Shown here piece by piece: positions 11,281 to 22,465 of a stretch of DNA of 44,885 nt. The notes beneath the pieces are model-generated. The model had not been told where the DNA came from and made no database searches. It saw only the letters and a program-made list of their open reading frames with translations. The stretch is from Ophryocystis elektroscirrha (Eukaryota; Apicomplexa; Conoidasida; Neogregarinorida; Ophryocystidae): assembly GCA_030141585.1 (NCBI GenBank), contig JAQIFP010000075.1:1-44885 (forward strand). Direction: 5' to 3'. A program made the translations under genes and the position numbers. How positions within the stretch are numbered: position 1 is the first letter of the stretch; every line of letters starts with the position of its first letter.

Positions 11281-14200
11281 TATGTGTGTGTACATATATA
11301 TATAAACACATATATATATACATAGATATATACATATATATATACATATATATATACATAGATATATACATATATATATACATATATATATACATATATA
11401 TATATATACATTATTATACATAAATATAAACAAATATATATTTACATATATATACATAATTATATATATATATACATATATATACATATATATATAAAGG
11501 TATTGCAACAAATGTTTGATGCAATGTATTTATAATAAATTAAATAATAAAAACAAAAATAACTAAGAGTATATATAAGGGATGTTCAAGTCTTATTACT
11601 AATGAAGAATAGATGTGTTATTAGTTTGATGTATTTGAAAAAAAATGATATACCGTATGAAATAGGCAGTATAGAGACTTTAAGAATAACAGTGGAGTCT
11701 CCTCGTACCAGTATGAGTCCGATTTAGTAGCTTTACCAAATATAAATGCAATGCCATCCTATATATCAAAATTAGACAATATTATTAAAAATAAAATAGA
11801 AGATAAAAATTCAATAACTATTGTGAATCCCGATTTAACTGGTTCTATGCACATGCAGCAAAACTCGAATCGTGCAGATAATGTTCAACAGTCTCCTTTA
11901 AAAAAAGTTTATAAAGCTCCTCTTCCATTTTTACGTAAAGGCTCACGACATGTGAAGTCTGTGCCTCCATCCACCCCTTCCAAGAAATACCGTTATTATT
12001 CTTCCGCTATCAATGAAATTAAACTCAAAAAGTCTCAAAAGCTTCAAAAACCTTCCCAAGAACCTGAGGATCAATTTTTCCATGCGGGAGAATCTCAATT
12101 CAAAAAACAAACTGTAAATATCAATAGACATTCTAATCTACCCTCTTATTTATTTCTTAATATCTGCATGAATATTTACATAAACCGATATATGTGTACT
12201 TAAACCGATATGAATATATATAAAAATATACATACACGTATAAACATACGTATATAACAATTTATACCTACATATATATATATAGGTTTACATTCTGTGT
12301 ATACAATATATAGAATATATATTATATATATTATGTATATATATATGTATATGTATATTTATAATATAGACTTGAATATATATGGGCGCATCTATACACG
12401 TATATAGATATATATTTACTAAATTATACCTATATATATATATACATATACATATATATCAATACTTAACTGAATATATATGGGGCGTTAATACACGTAT
12501 ATAGGTATATATATGATATTATATAATCATATATATATATATATATATATATTTATCTAAATATTTATATGTATATTTATATGAAACTGATTATATATCC
12601 TCCCTGTTTATACATATATATATATGCATATATACTTGTATTCATATATATTGTTTGATATATATTATGTTGATATTGAAAGAAGTTGTGTTGTTTTATT
12701 TAGAAAGAAATGAAGCTACTTGATCCAAGTATCAACAAACCTTCAAGTATTAATTCATATGATTCCCTTTCTACGCGTCTGAATTCTTGCTCACAGGACC
12801 AAGATTTTAGCACAGAATCTTTTGGAGGAGATTTCAGATTGCACCAAGAAAATTCGGTTAAAAACAAATCTGTTGACATGGAAAACAAATTTAATGAAAA
12901 TTTACATCTGGATGGTTTCTCGAAGCAAGCAGGTCCCTATGAAGAGTTTTCACCAAATGAACTTGAAGCTTTATCTGCACAAGCTAGGGTAGACATTAGT
13001 ATTTAAACAATGTAGTCTTTTTAATTAATTAAATTTCATAAAGAAAATCTGATTGAGCTGTTTCGTATATAAACTATTTACATTACTCATCAAATAAGCT
13101 TCAAATCAATTATGTACACATTTTTTTCAATTATAGATATTCATATAATAAATAATACTATACGGGTGTACAAACATATATGTTACCATTTGAAAAAATA
13201 TATGTTGGATTATAGATATTTATTATAGCTTCATTTTTTTAATTATTCAAAGAGATAAATATGTTTCTGTTTTTGTATTTATATTTTTTATGTTTGTTAA
13301 ACATGTATATCAATATATTTTTTCTTGCGTGATATAATCTGCACAAATAATCAGCATAACATATCAAAAATAAAGTATATGTCTAGATTTTGTAGATAAT
13401 TTGGTTGTTTAGGCGAAAATTGCTATGGTAGATGAACAGTTGTTAAAGCTCCAAAAAATTCAAAAAGATCTAGACATAAAAACTTCACAGTTTGAAGAAG
13501 AAAGAATTCAGTGGGAAAAAGACAAGGAAAATCAACGTTTAAAGCTTATATCTGAAAGAGAGTCATTTTTAATAGATATGAAAAAAGCTAAAGAAAATTT
13601 AGAAAAAAAAAAAAACTTGCAGCAAGGTACTTTTTTTTTTTCTTTTTATTTTTTCAGTTACTAAAGAAGAATTGAACTCTGCATGGGAAAAAAATAAAGA
13701 ATTAGAAGAAGAAAATCAAAAACTAAAGCTTACAATAGTGGAGCTACAAGTAAAAACTTAGTTCAATAATTTTCTTTTAGTCTAATTTAGTGACCAAAGA
13801 TGAGAAATATAAAAAAATTATTGATAGACTCCAAAATGTGAACTATTTGCTTGAGCGGAAAAATAAATCTCTGAGTGAAAATCTAGCATCTAGTGAGCAC
13901 AATTCAATTCAAATGAGTAAGAATATGAACAAAAAACTAATTTTATAACTAGACCATAGAATTAATGAACAACAGAAATTCATAAATAGAACAACTCTTA
14001 ATAAAAAAAATAATGGTAGCTTTTTTTTTTTTTTATTTTTTTTTTTAGTATCAAAGGAAGCTTCAAAAATTAAACAAGAATCTTCAACTAAAATTGTTAA
14101 GAATAATATTGTTCCAAAGACTAAGCCTATTTATAAGTCTTCAGTACGATTAGTTACAAATTGCAAACCCAAACTTTCTGAAATTGATACAAAGGAAGAA

Positions 14201-15301
14201 GAATTACTAATAGAATGCAATCAGTTGGATCAATCTGAATTTTCCGATATATTAACGTTTAATTTGGATGTTGCTTGGAAGCCTTTTGATCAAGCTTTGT
14301 ATCTTCTTAATTCTTTGGGAGCGCAAGAGCAAGTTGGAGGCACTATTATACTCGCCGACGGTAGACAAGAAAAACAGTATAAAGATGGACATAAAGAAAT
14401 ATATTTTACTAATGGTTTGAAAAAAATTGTTGTAAGTAATACTACGTTAACTAATATTTATAATTATTATATTATCATACTATAAAAAATTATAAACATT
14501 ATATATAGTATATATATAGTATAAGTATAGTAAATATATATATAGTATATATATAGTATATATATAGTATATATATAGTATATATATAGTATATATATAG
14601 TATATATATATAGTATATATATAGTATATATATAGTATAAGTATAGTAAATATATATATAGTATATATATAGTATAAGTATAGTAAATATATATATAGTA
14701 TATATATTAAAATATAGGTATATATTTATATATTGATATATAGTGTATATTTATCAAAGTATATATATATGTATATATATTAAGAATATAGTTAATAACA
14801 GATTTTGAAAAAAATATGGGTAAAATATGTTATATAACAAGTAAATATTATATATGCATATATATATATATATTTAGATAATTAAAAATTAAATTGTACA
14901 AATGTGTGTATTTTAAGTTTTGTGTATTAAAATATGTTATATTAGAATTGAGTATAATATCATTGTTTAGTGTCCTAACGGATGGATATTCAGCATATAC
15001 ATTAATGGTGATATGCGTGGTGTAGAACCGACAGGATATGTGGTATGTATATTACGTTTTTATTACAAATTTAATTAGTACTATTATTATCACTCGGATA
15101 AAATTTATAATATACAAACTCCCGATGGGCGTTCCTATAATAGGTAATAATTAGCGTGGGTTTTTTTTTATATAAAATAGTTTTCCCGATAAACAAGTAG
15201 ATTGTTCTTTCCGTGATGGAAGAATTCAAGTAAGATTTCCAAACGGTTTCTTGAAACAAATCGATCCAAATGGTGATGAGCACATTCAAAGAATTAAATA
15301 A
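10796..15301 (+). CDS. SAS-4/CPAP-like centriole assembly protein (TCP10 C-terminal domain)
   Basis: SAS-4/CPAP binds tubulin and sets centriole and basal body length. The gene has twelve exons: 10796..10932, 10966..11019, 11666..12113, 12704..12988, 13413..13626, 13658..13749, 13781..13916, 13953..14015, 14049..14431, 14971..15042, 15079..15143 and 15181..15301. They join to 690 codons (689 aa). Residues about 1-300 are polar and low in order. About 308-470 is heptad-like coiled coil ([28 protein letters not shown]). The C-terminal part from about 530 has the repeated beta-strand pattern of the TCP10_C/G-box domain: [42 protein letters not shown] and [15 protein letters not shown]. Seven of the eleven introns are 31 to 37 nt, while introns 2, 3 and 9 carry TA satellites. 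Its presence implies a stage with centrioles or flagella. The family call is strong on the C-terminal domain and weak on the N-terminal half. Confidence 0.85.
11232..11500. repeat. TA/TACATATA satellite in SAS-4 intron 2
   Basis: Pure (TA)n grades into a period of about 14 to 16 bp made of ATATATACATATATATACATAGA. Its open frames, which read as Tyr/Ile runs, are composition artefacts. It lies wholly inside the 646-nt intron 11020..11665. Confidence 0.85.
12114..12703. repeat. TA-rich SAS-4 intron 3
   Basis: This 590-nt intron is bounded by ACT|GTAAATATC and TTTAG|AAAGAA. It holds TA tracts plus two related segments (near 12369-12400 and 12470-12505) with GAATATATATGGG and ACACGTATATAG, which look like an old local duplication. 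No gene is seen. Confidence 0.6.
14486..14790. repeat. TATATAGTA satellite in SAS-4 intron 9
   Basis: TATATATAGTA-type units of about 10 to 12 bp are repeated some fifteen times. They are interspersed with a variant reading ATAGTATAAGTATAGTAAAT that recurs about three times. The array is inside the 539-nt intron 14432..14970. Confidence 0.85.
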
Positions 15302-15339
15302 GTTTTTGTTAATGCTAACTTTATTGTAACATTTTTTCT

Positions 15340-15356
15340 AAAAAAAACTAAAAAAA
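15340..15356 (-). terminator. Pol III terminator of tRNA-Cys
   Basis: On the minus strand, T6 starts two bases after the tRNA 3' end, and a second run of eight T follows at 15340-15347. This is the usual RNA polymerase III stop signal. Confidence 0.7.
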
Positions 15357-15357
15357 G

Positions 15358-15429
15358 AGGGCGCGCGCGGACTTGAACCACGGACCTGCTGATCTGCAGT
15401 CAGCTGCTCTACCACTGAGCTACACGCCC
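15358..15429 (-). tRNA. tRNA-Cys (GCA)
   Basis: This 72-nt gene without an intron folds into a full cloverleaf. The acceptor GGGCGTG pairs with CGCGCCC (one G-U pair), followed by the discriminator U73, which is the usual identity base of tRNA-Cys. The D stem is GCTC/GAGC. The anticodon stem GCTGA/TCAGC holds the loop CTGCAGA with anticodon GCA. The T stem is CGTGG/CCGCG with loop TTCAAGT. The internal A box (TAGCTCAGTGG) and B box (GGTTCAAGTCC) are intact. CCA is not encoded, as expected for a nuclear gene. It sits between SAS-4 and TFIIA gamma on the opposite strand. Its GC content stands far above that of its surroundings. Confidence 0.97.
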
Positions 15430-15608
15430 TTGTTAGATAAAAGATTTAATTCTTCTCATATAGCCCTCATTTATTTATTAATTTTTTGTTTAATTAATTT
15501 TGTTATAAGTTAAACAAAGTTTCCAGTATACTTTATGTTCATACATTTTCATGAATATGTTTTTTTTGTTTTTTTTTTTTGAATTCAGAAAAAAAAAAAG
15601 TATACCTA

Positions 15609-16023
15609 ATGGATGCTATTTATGCACAGTCTCAAGTGATACTAGCTTTGAAAGATACGCTATACAATTTAGCAAATGACAATTTTATTACTAAAAACAC
15701 AGCAGATGCTATATTTAGCTTAAGTTGTAAAGTAATGTAGAAGTGAAGATATAAAAAAATAAATAATTCAGGTTTTAAGAAGGCGCATAGTGCAGAATCC
15801 ATCATTATATACTAGTCTCACTATACACGGCCAACTTCAGTTATACCGATTTAGAAAGAATATATGGACTCTATGTGTAGATGACGGTGATATTATATTT
15901 GAATCGCCTCAATTATATGAATCTGAAGCCAACCGTTCACAGCAGGTTTATACGTATCATATTCGAATTAGTAAACCCATCAAAATAATAGCTTTAGATA
16001 AGCGTTATTGGTCTCAAAAATAG
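15609..16023 (+). CDS. GTF2A2: TFIIA gamma (small) subunit
   Basis: TFIIA stabilises TBP on the core promoter in RNA polymerase II initiation. Two exons, 15609..15731 and 15772..16023, are split by a 40-nt GT-AG intron and give 124 residues. The N-terminal helical half (LKDTLYNLANDNFITKNTAD) and the C-terminal beta-barrel motif (GQLQLYRFRKNIWTLCVDD, then PIKIIALD) match the two-domain TFIIA gamma plan. The protein is about 15 residues longer than the human one. The extra length is an insertion between the WTL strand and the final KIIALD strand (around ESPQLYESEANRSQQV). The stop TAG lies 2 bp from the stop of the convergent gene. The family call rests on pattern, not on a search, but the order and spacing are good. 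Confidence 0.85.
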
Positions 16024-16025
16024 CA

Positions 16026-17321
16026 TTATAATATTTGTAATAATTGCTCCCATATATCAATCAATAACTCTGGGTTTTTGTCATCCATAGATAATATATT
16101 TATTAACTTATTTTCACTATTTGAACTTAAAAATAAATTAATATTTTCATGTTTTGGTATTTCCACTAATATTTGGATGTCTTCAATATTTTCATGGGAG
16201 AGTGCTTTGTATTCTTTTTCGAGTGAAACGTTGTTTAGAAACTTCAAATTATCATTATATGATAAATAAAAATTAACGGGAACTTTAGTATGCATAGATT
16301 TATATATGTTTTTTTTAAAGAGTTCAATAGTTTCTTGTGATAAGATATCAACAGGACGGAATTTCTTGCAGAATTCAATAAAGCTTTGAAGATTTGAGAA
16401 AGTGTCTTGTTTTTTAATATCCGCTAAAAGAAACTTAATTAATTTTTTTTCTAATGTTAATTTATTCGTCGTAAATAGATTAGTACGTGTGTGATTTATA
16501 GCATCTTCCATACAACGTTTCCTCCAATTTAAATTTTCCTTATTCTCTTTTTCTTTTAGCTGCATTTCTTGAACATATTTATACGGTATATTTTCTTTAA
16601 AATATATAGGCTCTATGTAGTCTGGGAATAAATGTGCGTATAATCCTCTGGAAATATAATTTATATTAAAGTTAACATTTTTATATATCCAATTTCTTTG
16701 CTGTGTTATAGGCAATCTATTGTTGTTGCTATCTTCCATGTATTTATAGTCACTACTGATATATATTGAGTTTTTATCATTTTCCGTACAATTTTGGGTA
16801 ATTAATTTATTAATATGCATTCGGGTGCCGCCATTTAAATTGTTAAAAATGGAAACGTTTTCACAGTTTTGCACAGAATTAGTTTTATTGAAAAGTATAT
16901 CGCAATAAAATTGCATCAATACTTTCAATGGCATTTGTTCAGATGGAAGTTGCCACAAAACTTTTAAGAAATAGTGAAAATCTTTATTCAACTGATTGTT
17001 GGATATTAAAAAAGAGCATAGTTGCATGTAAATATTTGATTGTCCTAAGCGTGGTAATTGAAAAGATTGTAGTATATTTTCATGGTATATAAATTGAGAG
17101 CTTCTATTAAGACCTGCATACCAATCATTTATGGTCTGTTGTTTAAAAGGATTCGGCATTATTTGTTGTAAAGAGGAAGATCTGAATTTATCTTTAGGCT
17201 GAGTCTCTACTGGAGCTAATCCTCGAGTCCATGCCAATGCTTTCACTATTTCGCTCGCAAAATTTAAATGATTATTAGGAACCTGACGTATCTCATAATT
17301 TCTATTTAATTTAAATACCAC
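16026..17321 (-). CDS. Hypothetical protein, 431 aa
   Basis: I do not recognise this single-exon protein. It is Asn/Leu-rich and probably mostly helical, with no signal peptide or membrane segment. Visible features are an N-terminal VKALAWTRGLAPVETQPKDK, a middle DYIEPIYFKENIPYKYVQEM and a Lys/Glu-rich stretch MQLKEKENKENLNWRKR, followed by C-terminal helices ending in WEQLLQIL. The start MVFKLNRNYE is the first Met of the open frame. Its stop is 2 bp from that of TFIIA gamma, so the two mRNAs must overlap at their 3' ends. It is unusual here in having no intron over 1.3 kb. It could be a lineage-specific nuclear or cytoplasmic protein. Confidence 0.75.
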   Translation of the reverse strand: MVFKLNRNYEIRQVPNNHLNFASEIVKALAWTRGLAPVETQPKDKFRSSSLQQIMPNPFKQQTINDWYAGLNRSSQFIYHENILQSFQLPRLGQSNIYMQLCSFLISNNQLNKDFHYFLKVLWQLPSEQMPLKVLMQFYCDILFNKTNSVQNCENVSIFNNLNGGTRMHINKLITQNCTENDKNSIYISSDYKYMEDSNNNRLPITQQRNWIYKNVNFNINYISRGLYAHLFPDYIEPIYFKENIPYKYVQEMQLKEKENKENLNWRKRCMEDAINHTRTNLFTTNKLTLEKKLIKFLLADIKKQDTFSNLQSFIEFCKKFRPVDILSQETIELFKKNIYKSMHTKVPVNFYLSYNDNLKFLNNVSLEKEYKALSHENIEDIQILVEIPKHENINLFLSSNSENKLINILSMDDKNPELLIDIWEQLLQIL

Positions 17322-17797
17322 TAATGCATAATTACATCAATGTAAAATATAAATGTGTTATGCACAATCAAAGCCTTCTATAGTTTCGCTATAAGTGTAT
17401 ATATATATATATATACATACATATATACATTCGTATATATATGTATACTGATATATATAACTTTATATACATTTATAAAAATATCCTTTTAAATATATAT
17501 ATATATATATGAATAGATGTGCATATAAAAATATATATTTATAAATATTTATATATTTTTATATATATATACATACATATATATATACATACATATATAT
17601 ATACATACGTATATATATACATATAAATATATATATATATACGTATATATATATGCTCCTATATATATATATATGCATATAAATCCATAAATATATATAT
17701 ATATATACGCTTTTATATAAATGAATATATATGCAAATATAAATATATTCTCATATATATATTTATACACATAAATTTATATAAATATATATATGAA

Positions 17798-17846
<49 letters not shown>

Positions 17847-18140
17847 GAATAGATGTGCATATAAAAATATATATTTATAAATATTTATATATTTTTATAT
17901 ATATATACATACATATATATATACATACATATATATATACATACGTATATATATATGCTCCTATAAATATATATATATGCATATAAATCCATAAATATAT
18001 ATATATATATATATGCTTTTATATAAATAAATATATATGCAAATATAAATATATTCTCATATATATATTTATACACATAAATATATATAAATATATATAT
18101 GAACTTATATATATATATTTATATATATATTTGTATATAT
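17322..18140. repeat. TA satellite field with a tandem duplication
   Basis: AT-only satellite upstream of the 431-aa gene. A segment of about 250 to 280 bp starting GAATAGATGTGCATATAAAA occurs at 17511 and again at 17847. Both copies share the order ACATACATATATATATAC, ATGCTCCTAT, GCATATAAATCCATAAAT and TTTATACACATAAAT. They differ mainly in TA length, a recent tandem duplication pattern. Short Tyr/Ile open frames in both copies are not genes. Confidence 0.85.
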
Positions 18141-18855
18141 AGGTATGTATGTTTGTATAGAAAATTGCTTATATTAATTATAATAATTTAGTTTAAATAT
18201 ATATATAGTGGGGTTAAATACATATATAAATGCATAAGTCGTAACGAACTTAGTACATAATAAAATAATCATTATGCGTGTAAAGTATGTATATTGATAG
18301 TGATTATTATTATTAATTTTAAGCTTATTATCTTTGTGTCAAATAATATTGTATAAACCTAAGAATTGTATGTTACATTTAATATTTTATTGGTACTGCT
18401 GATTTATGCATACTATAGCGAAATATGTAAAGTTATGTATATATGCATGTTAGTACAATATTTATATAAAAGTGATTAATTAAAATGCGTTTTCTTTAAT
18501 ATTAATGTTTATATTTTTTTTAAGAAGTTTAACATTAATATTTAATTTTTTATTATTTACATATATATTACCTAAGTGCGCTTAAATCTTTGCTACTGTG
18601 TACTAATAAATTTACATTGTATATCATCTTGTTCATTAACGAATAAATCAACACATCAATTTGAGATATCAAGTTTTTTACAGTTGAAAGAAAACATAAA
18701 AAAAAAAAGAAACATTCGCAGCGGCAAAGATAAAGTATGCAAGTTCTAATTTTTTGTCCAATTCTAATAATATTCGAGTAATATGATGAAGAATACAAAA
18801 TTCAGAAAAAAGTTAATTTATAAAAATAATTCCAATAAACTGAAGATTTGAGTGG
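18141..18855. other. Intergenic, possible small exons, no supported gene
   Basis: This is AT-rich sequence between two minus-strand genes. On the minus strand at about 18568-18798 there is an open stretch with some coding-like parts (TRILLELDKKLELAYF in one frame). No start codon plus splice chain can be built with confidence. It may also hold the 3' UTR of the RING-CH/FHA gene. Confidence 0.35.
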
Positions 18856-21455
18856 TTAGTTGTTATCGTTATTGTTATTGCTCGATGGGGGTTCTAAAAA
18901 AAATTTTTTTTTTATAATAGCGATTTTGGTTTTTTTCCATTTTAAGTTAGTTTTCATTGTTACCTGAAAACGGGAGAAAAGGGCCGCAATCTTGAGATTG
19001 TTCGGAAGAATGAAAACGCCGTGGAGGTTGTATAGGAGTAGCAAAAAGTTGAATATTCCATGGGAATTCCTTGAATTCCGGAGTTTTTTCTTGCGCAGGA
19101 GGAAGTTGTACAGATCCGGCGGGCCTTTCCGTTGGTGTAAATTGCCTGCTGGAAGGAGGGAATCGGCAATTATAGTAAACAGATTTGGTAGGCGGACATT
19201 TTAATTCAGCGGATGATGGTGGTGGAGGAAGATTGATTCCAATAGAAGGAGTCCGTTCGGTATAACGGAGAGAGCTTACAGAATCTAAAACCGGGTGATG
19301 TACAGGTGGAGCTGGAGGGGTGTGTTTTTGTTGCTCATAGTTATTGCGGTGTAACGTCAGAATTTCACGGGCTAAGCGATCGTATAGTTGACGCTGTAGC
19401 AAACCTTCTATTGCATCACCACTTCCCATTTGCTGATCTAGTGATATTGCGGATAAAGAAGGTTGTATAGAGAATACCGATGTGTTATCATTTAGATTAT
19501 TTGGCTAAACAAAATATACATTAAAAAAAATTTCCTTTTTTTTTTTTTTTTTTTTTTTAAACTAAAAAAAACTCATAAACAATTAAACCTTAGTATTAAA
19601 AACATAAATTATCATAACTTTAAAAATTTAAAAATTATTTTATTTGAAAATGGTCGTAAATAATTTACTTACAGAGTACCCTTCTGCCTCTAGCTCTGCA
19701 GCTGGTTTTTCTGCTTTCATATATACCCCTTCAAAATGGCATGGAGGTTTTCTTAAAGACATTTGTAAAATTGTTCTTCCAACTTGAACCGCTATAGTAT
19801 CTAAAAAAAAATATATTTATTATTTATTATGTTTGTATATAATAATAGCAATTAATTTTTAACTTTTTTAAACAATTAAAAGTTATTCATAGTAATATAA
19901 AATATTATATATGTGATATTATGTGAATTTCAGATATCATACTCCAATTACACATTAAATATATATAAGCATATACAAATATATTATATATATGAAAACT
20001 TTTTTTTTTTTTTTTTTTTATTATTATATATCTTGCTAATAACTTACGACTTGAATCTACGGACTGGACTTTTCTCAGTGACACCAAAGTTCCAAACTTA
20101 GAGTTCCGGTCGTGTAAAACAAAACCGTCTGAATAATAATTCAAAAAGTCACTAAATTTACCGTCTGAAAATTGAATAGTTGCGTGGGACCTCGAAATAG
20201 AAACATCCGGAATCCTTATGTCTGATTCGTGACCGCGACCAAGTTTCATTTCTTTTTTTAGCTGCATACTAATTACATGTAAGCCTCGATTAGTAGCCTT
20301 AAAAAAAAAAAGTAACACTTTTTTTTTTTTATTACGTACAATATTTTCAAGAATAATAAAGGGTGGCTCAATTTTAGGAATATCTATAATTAAAACTCTT
20401 TGTCCATTTATTACAATAGACGCAGGGAAAGGAGTTTTACACAATTCACAGTGTAGTTGTTTTAAAAAAAAAGAAGTTTTTTGGTGTTGTTCTTTTTCAG
20501 AGATTGACAATTTCCCAATAAGCCAATGCTTTAGACATTGCAAATGTACATATTTGATTGAACCTATCAAAATAATTATCAAATATATTAGTAATACCAT
20601 TTAATTTATTGTACCTTCTATGAAAATATAAAAAGTTCACTTTTTTTTTTCATATATATATATACATATATGTATATTATATGTACAAATAAACCTATAT
20701 TCATATATATATACATAATTACATACCAGCGTAATTATATACAAATATACAGGCTGTACTACCATTTACTTATATATATGTATATATATATACATATGTA
20801 TATATATATGTATACATATATGTGTAAATACAAATTTATATATATATATATATATATATATGATAAGAATTAAAAGTATCCACATTATCCCTTTAATATG
20901 TACAAATAAGTGTATATATATACATATATAAATATATTTATAAAAAAGACATACATTAGTCAAAAATATATCAAATGTTTAATTTACCTTTGCATTGACA
21001 AGGACATACTAAAGGATCTTCCGTTGTGGCTTCGTCAAGCAAACATATTCTACATTGCATGTGTACATTATTGTCAAATAAGACAGCTGTAGAAGATATT
21101 TCAGAGTCGTCTAAACGAAGCTCCTGTAAACACTTCACAAACTCGAACACCTTACTGGTAAGGCGGATCCAGCGACTACAAGCTGTCGAACTTTTAGCTT
21201 GAACCGTCCTAATTTTATAATATCGCCTTCTTGTAATTGATGAGACTTTTTCGGTAATTGTTTTACAATCAACCAAATTTTTTTGGGATATAATGCTGGA
21301 GAGGAAGGCAAATTTGGTAGATTTTTGTCTGCTGGCACTATAAGAAACTTCCCTAAAATAAGTTTTTCAGTATTAGTTATTAAACATATACTGAAATATA
21401 TGTCAATTAATTTATATATTTAAAAAAAGAATTAATGAATATCAACCAATACACA

Positions 21456-21494
<39 letters not shown>

Positions 21495-21548
21495 GTATAC
21501 GTATTTATGAATATAGCCACAAGTATATACAAATATATGCACGCATAT

Positions 21549-21598
<50 letters not shown>

Positions 21599-21650
21599 TA
21601 TCTAAATATAATTTATACGTATATATGATTATATCCACAAGTATATAAAG

Positions 21651-21719
<69 letters not shown>

Positions 21720-22305
21720 GTATATATATGTATATATATACATATATATCTATATATCTGAATATAAATCCATAAGTATTTATATGTACAGTGAAAAATT
21801 ATATATATTTTTGATATTGACAATAGCACGAGTTTAGACATGAGCTTATTTACCGTCTCTATCTTTTATGGATAATAAGTAATCTGCTGCTTGGTTGGGC
21901 AAAGATTCCCCATCTGGTATAACTTGCACATCAACAGCAGTTCGAAATATACGTGCAGGTTTTTTCAGAAAATATGATTTTTGCTGGACTATGCGGGATT
22001 CGTAATCGAAGAGCTCATGACTGTCTCGTTCCCATGTTGCTGTATGAATATATAAACTACAAAAGACAGGGAAATGACTTTATTTAAAGAAAAAACAGCA
22101 GTACAGGTATATTTTAACTACATGTAGTATATATACTGGGTTGTGTATGAATGAAGTATATCACAGCTATATAAACAAAATTTCATTAATGTTGCGGCTC
22201 ATACTAAAAAAAAACAAAACTTTACCAGGTGTTTGTAGATGAATTATGCCTGTCAGTTATTTCTTCGTGAGAGTTACCATTGTTCAAAGCATGGTATTTT
22301 CGCAT
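18856..22305 (-). CDS. RING-CH and FHA domain protein, probable E3 ubiquitin ligase
   Basis: RING-CH domains usually recruit E2 enzymes for ubiquitin transfer, and FHA domains bind phosphothreonine. Exons are 22226..22305, 21854..22056, 21156..21352, 20988..21123, 20340..20563, 20048..20297, 19673..19800, 18964..19504 and 18856..18893, giving about 598 aa. The C4HC3 ligands are all present: CRIC at 184-187, CPC at 200-202, HLQC at 212-215 and CELC at 244-247. The FHA signature lies at about 290-365 ([26 protein letters not shown]). Residues about 60-160 ([18 protein letters not shown] and [19 protein letters not shown]) look like a second, more divergent FHA-type sandwich. The tail is Pro/Ser-rich and disordered. 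The last intron (18894..18963) may be retained, in which case the stop is at 18947 (591 aa). No membrane segment is seen, unlike many RING-CH ligases. Confidence 0.82.
20640..20975. repeat. TA-rich FHA gene intron 4
   Basis: TA and TATG tracts with TACATATATGTATA palindromes fill most of the 424-nt intron 20564..20987. Confidence 0.7.
21460..21800. repeat. (TA)n satellite in FHA gene intron 2
   Basis: Three long (TA)n runs are separated by related spacers containing ACAAGTATATA and TTTATACGTAT or AATACGTATAC, consistent with a duplicated unit of about 100 bp. They lie inside intron 21353..21853. Confidence 0.75.
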
Positions 22306-22465
22306 TTTTTTTTTCTGTAATAATTTATCAGGAGAAGTAAAAAATATATTAATTTTAATAACGCCCTCTTATCATTGAACCGCCGAGCCACATAAAGACA
22401 GTTTTGAATGGAACGTCGTCTATAAACTTTTTCGCATGCACATATGTATTTAAAAAAATTTTCTT

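Noticed and set aside
11177..11511. Open frames of Tyr/Ile/Met repeats on the minus strand
   Set aside because: They are products of a TA/TACATA satellite inside a SAS-4 intron. Frames are open in several registers on one strand, and codon content only mirrors the repeat.
17549..18076. Two near-identical small frames, possible duplicated gene
   Set aside because: They are part of the tandemly duplicated TA block. The similarity comes from the DNA duplication.
18568..18798. Minus-strand 76-codon frame
   Set aside because: Low-complexity Phe/Cys run from a homopolymer, with no family and no splice support. Kept only as a note in the intergenic entry.
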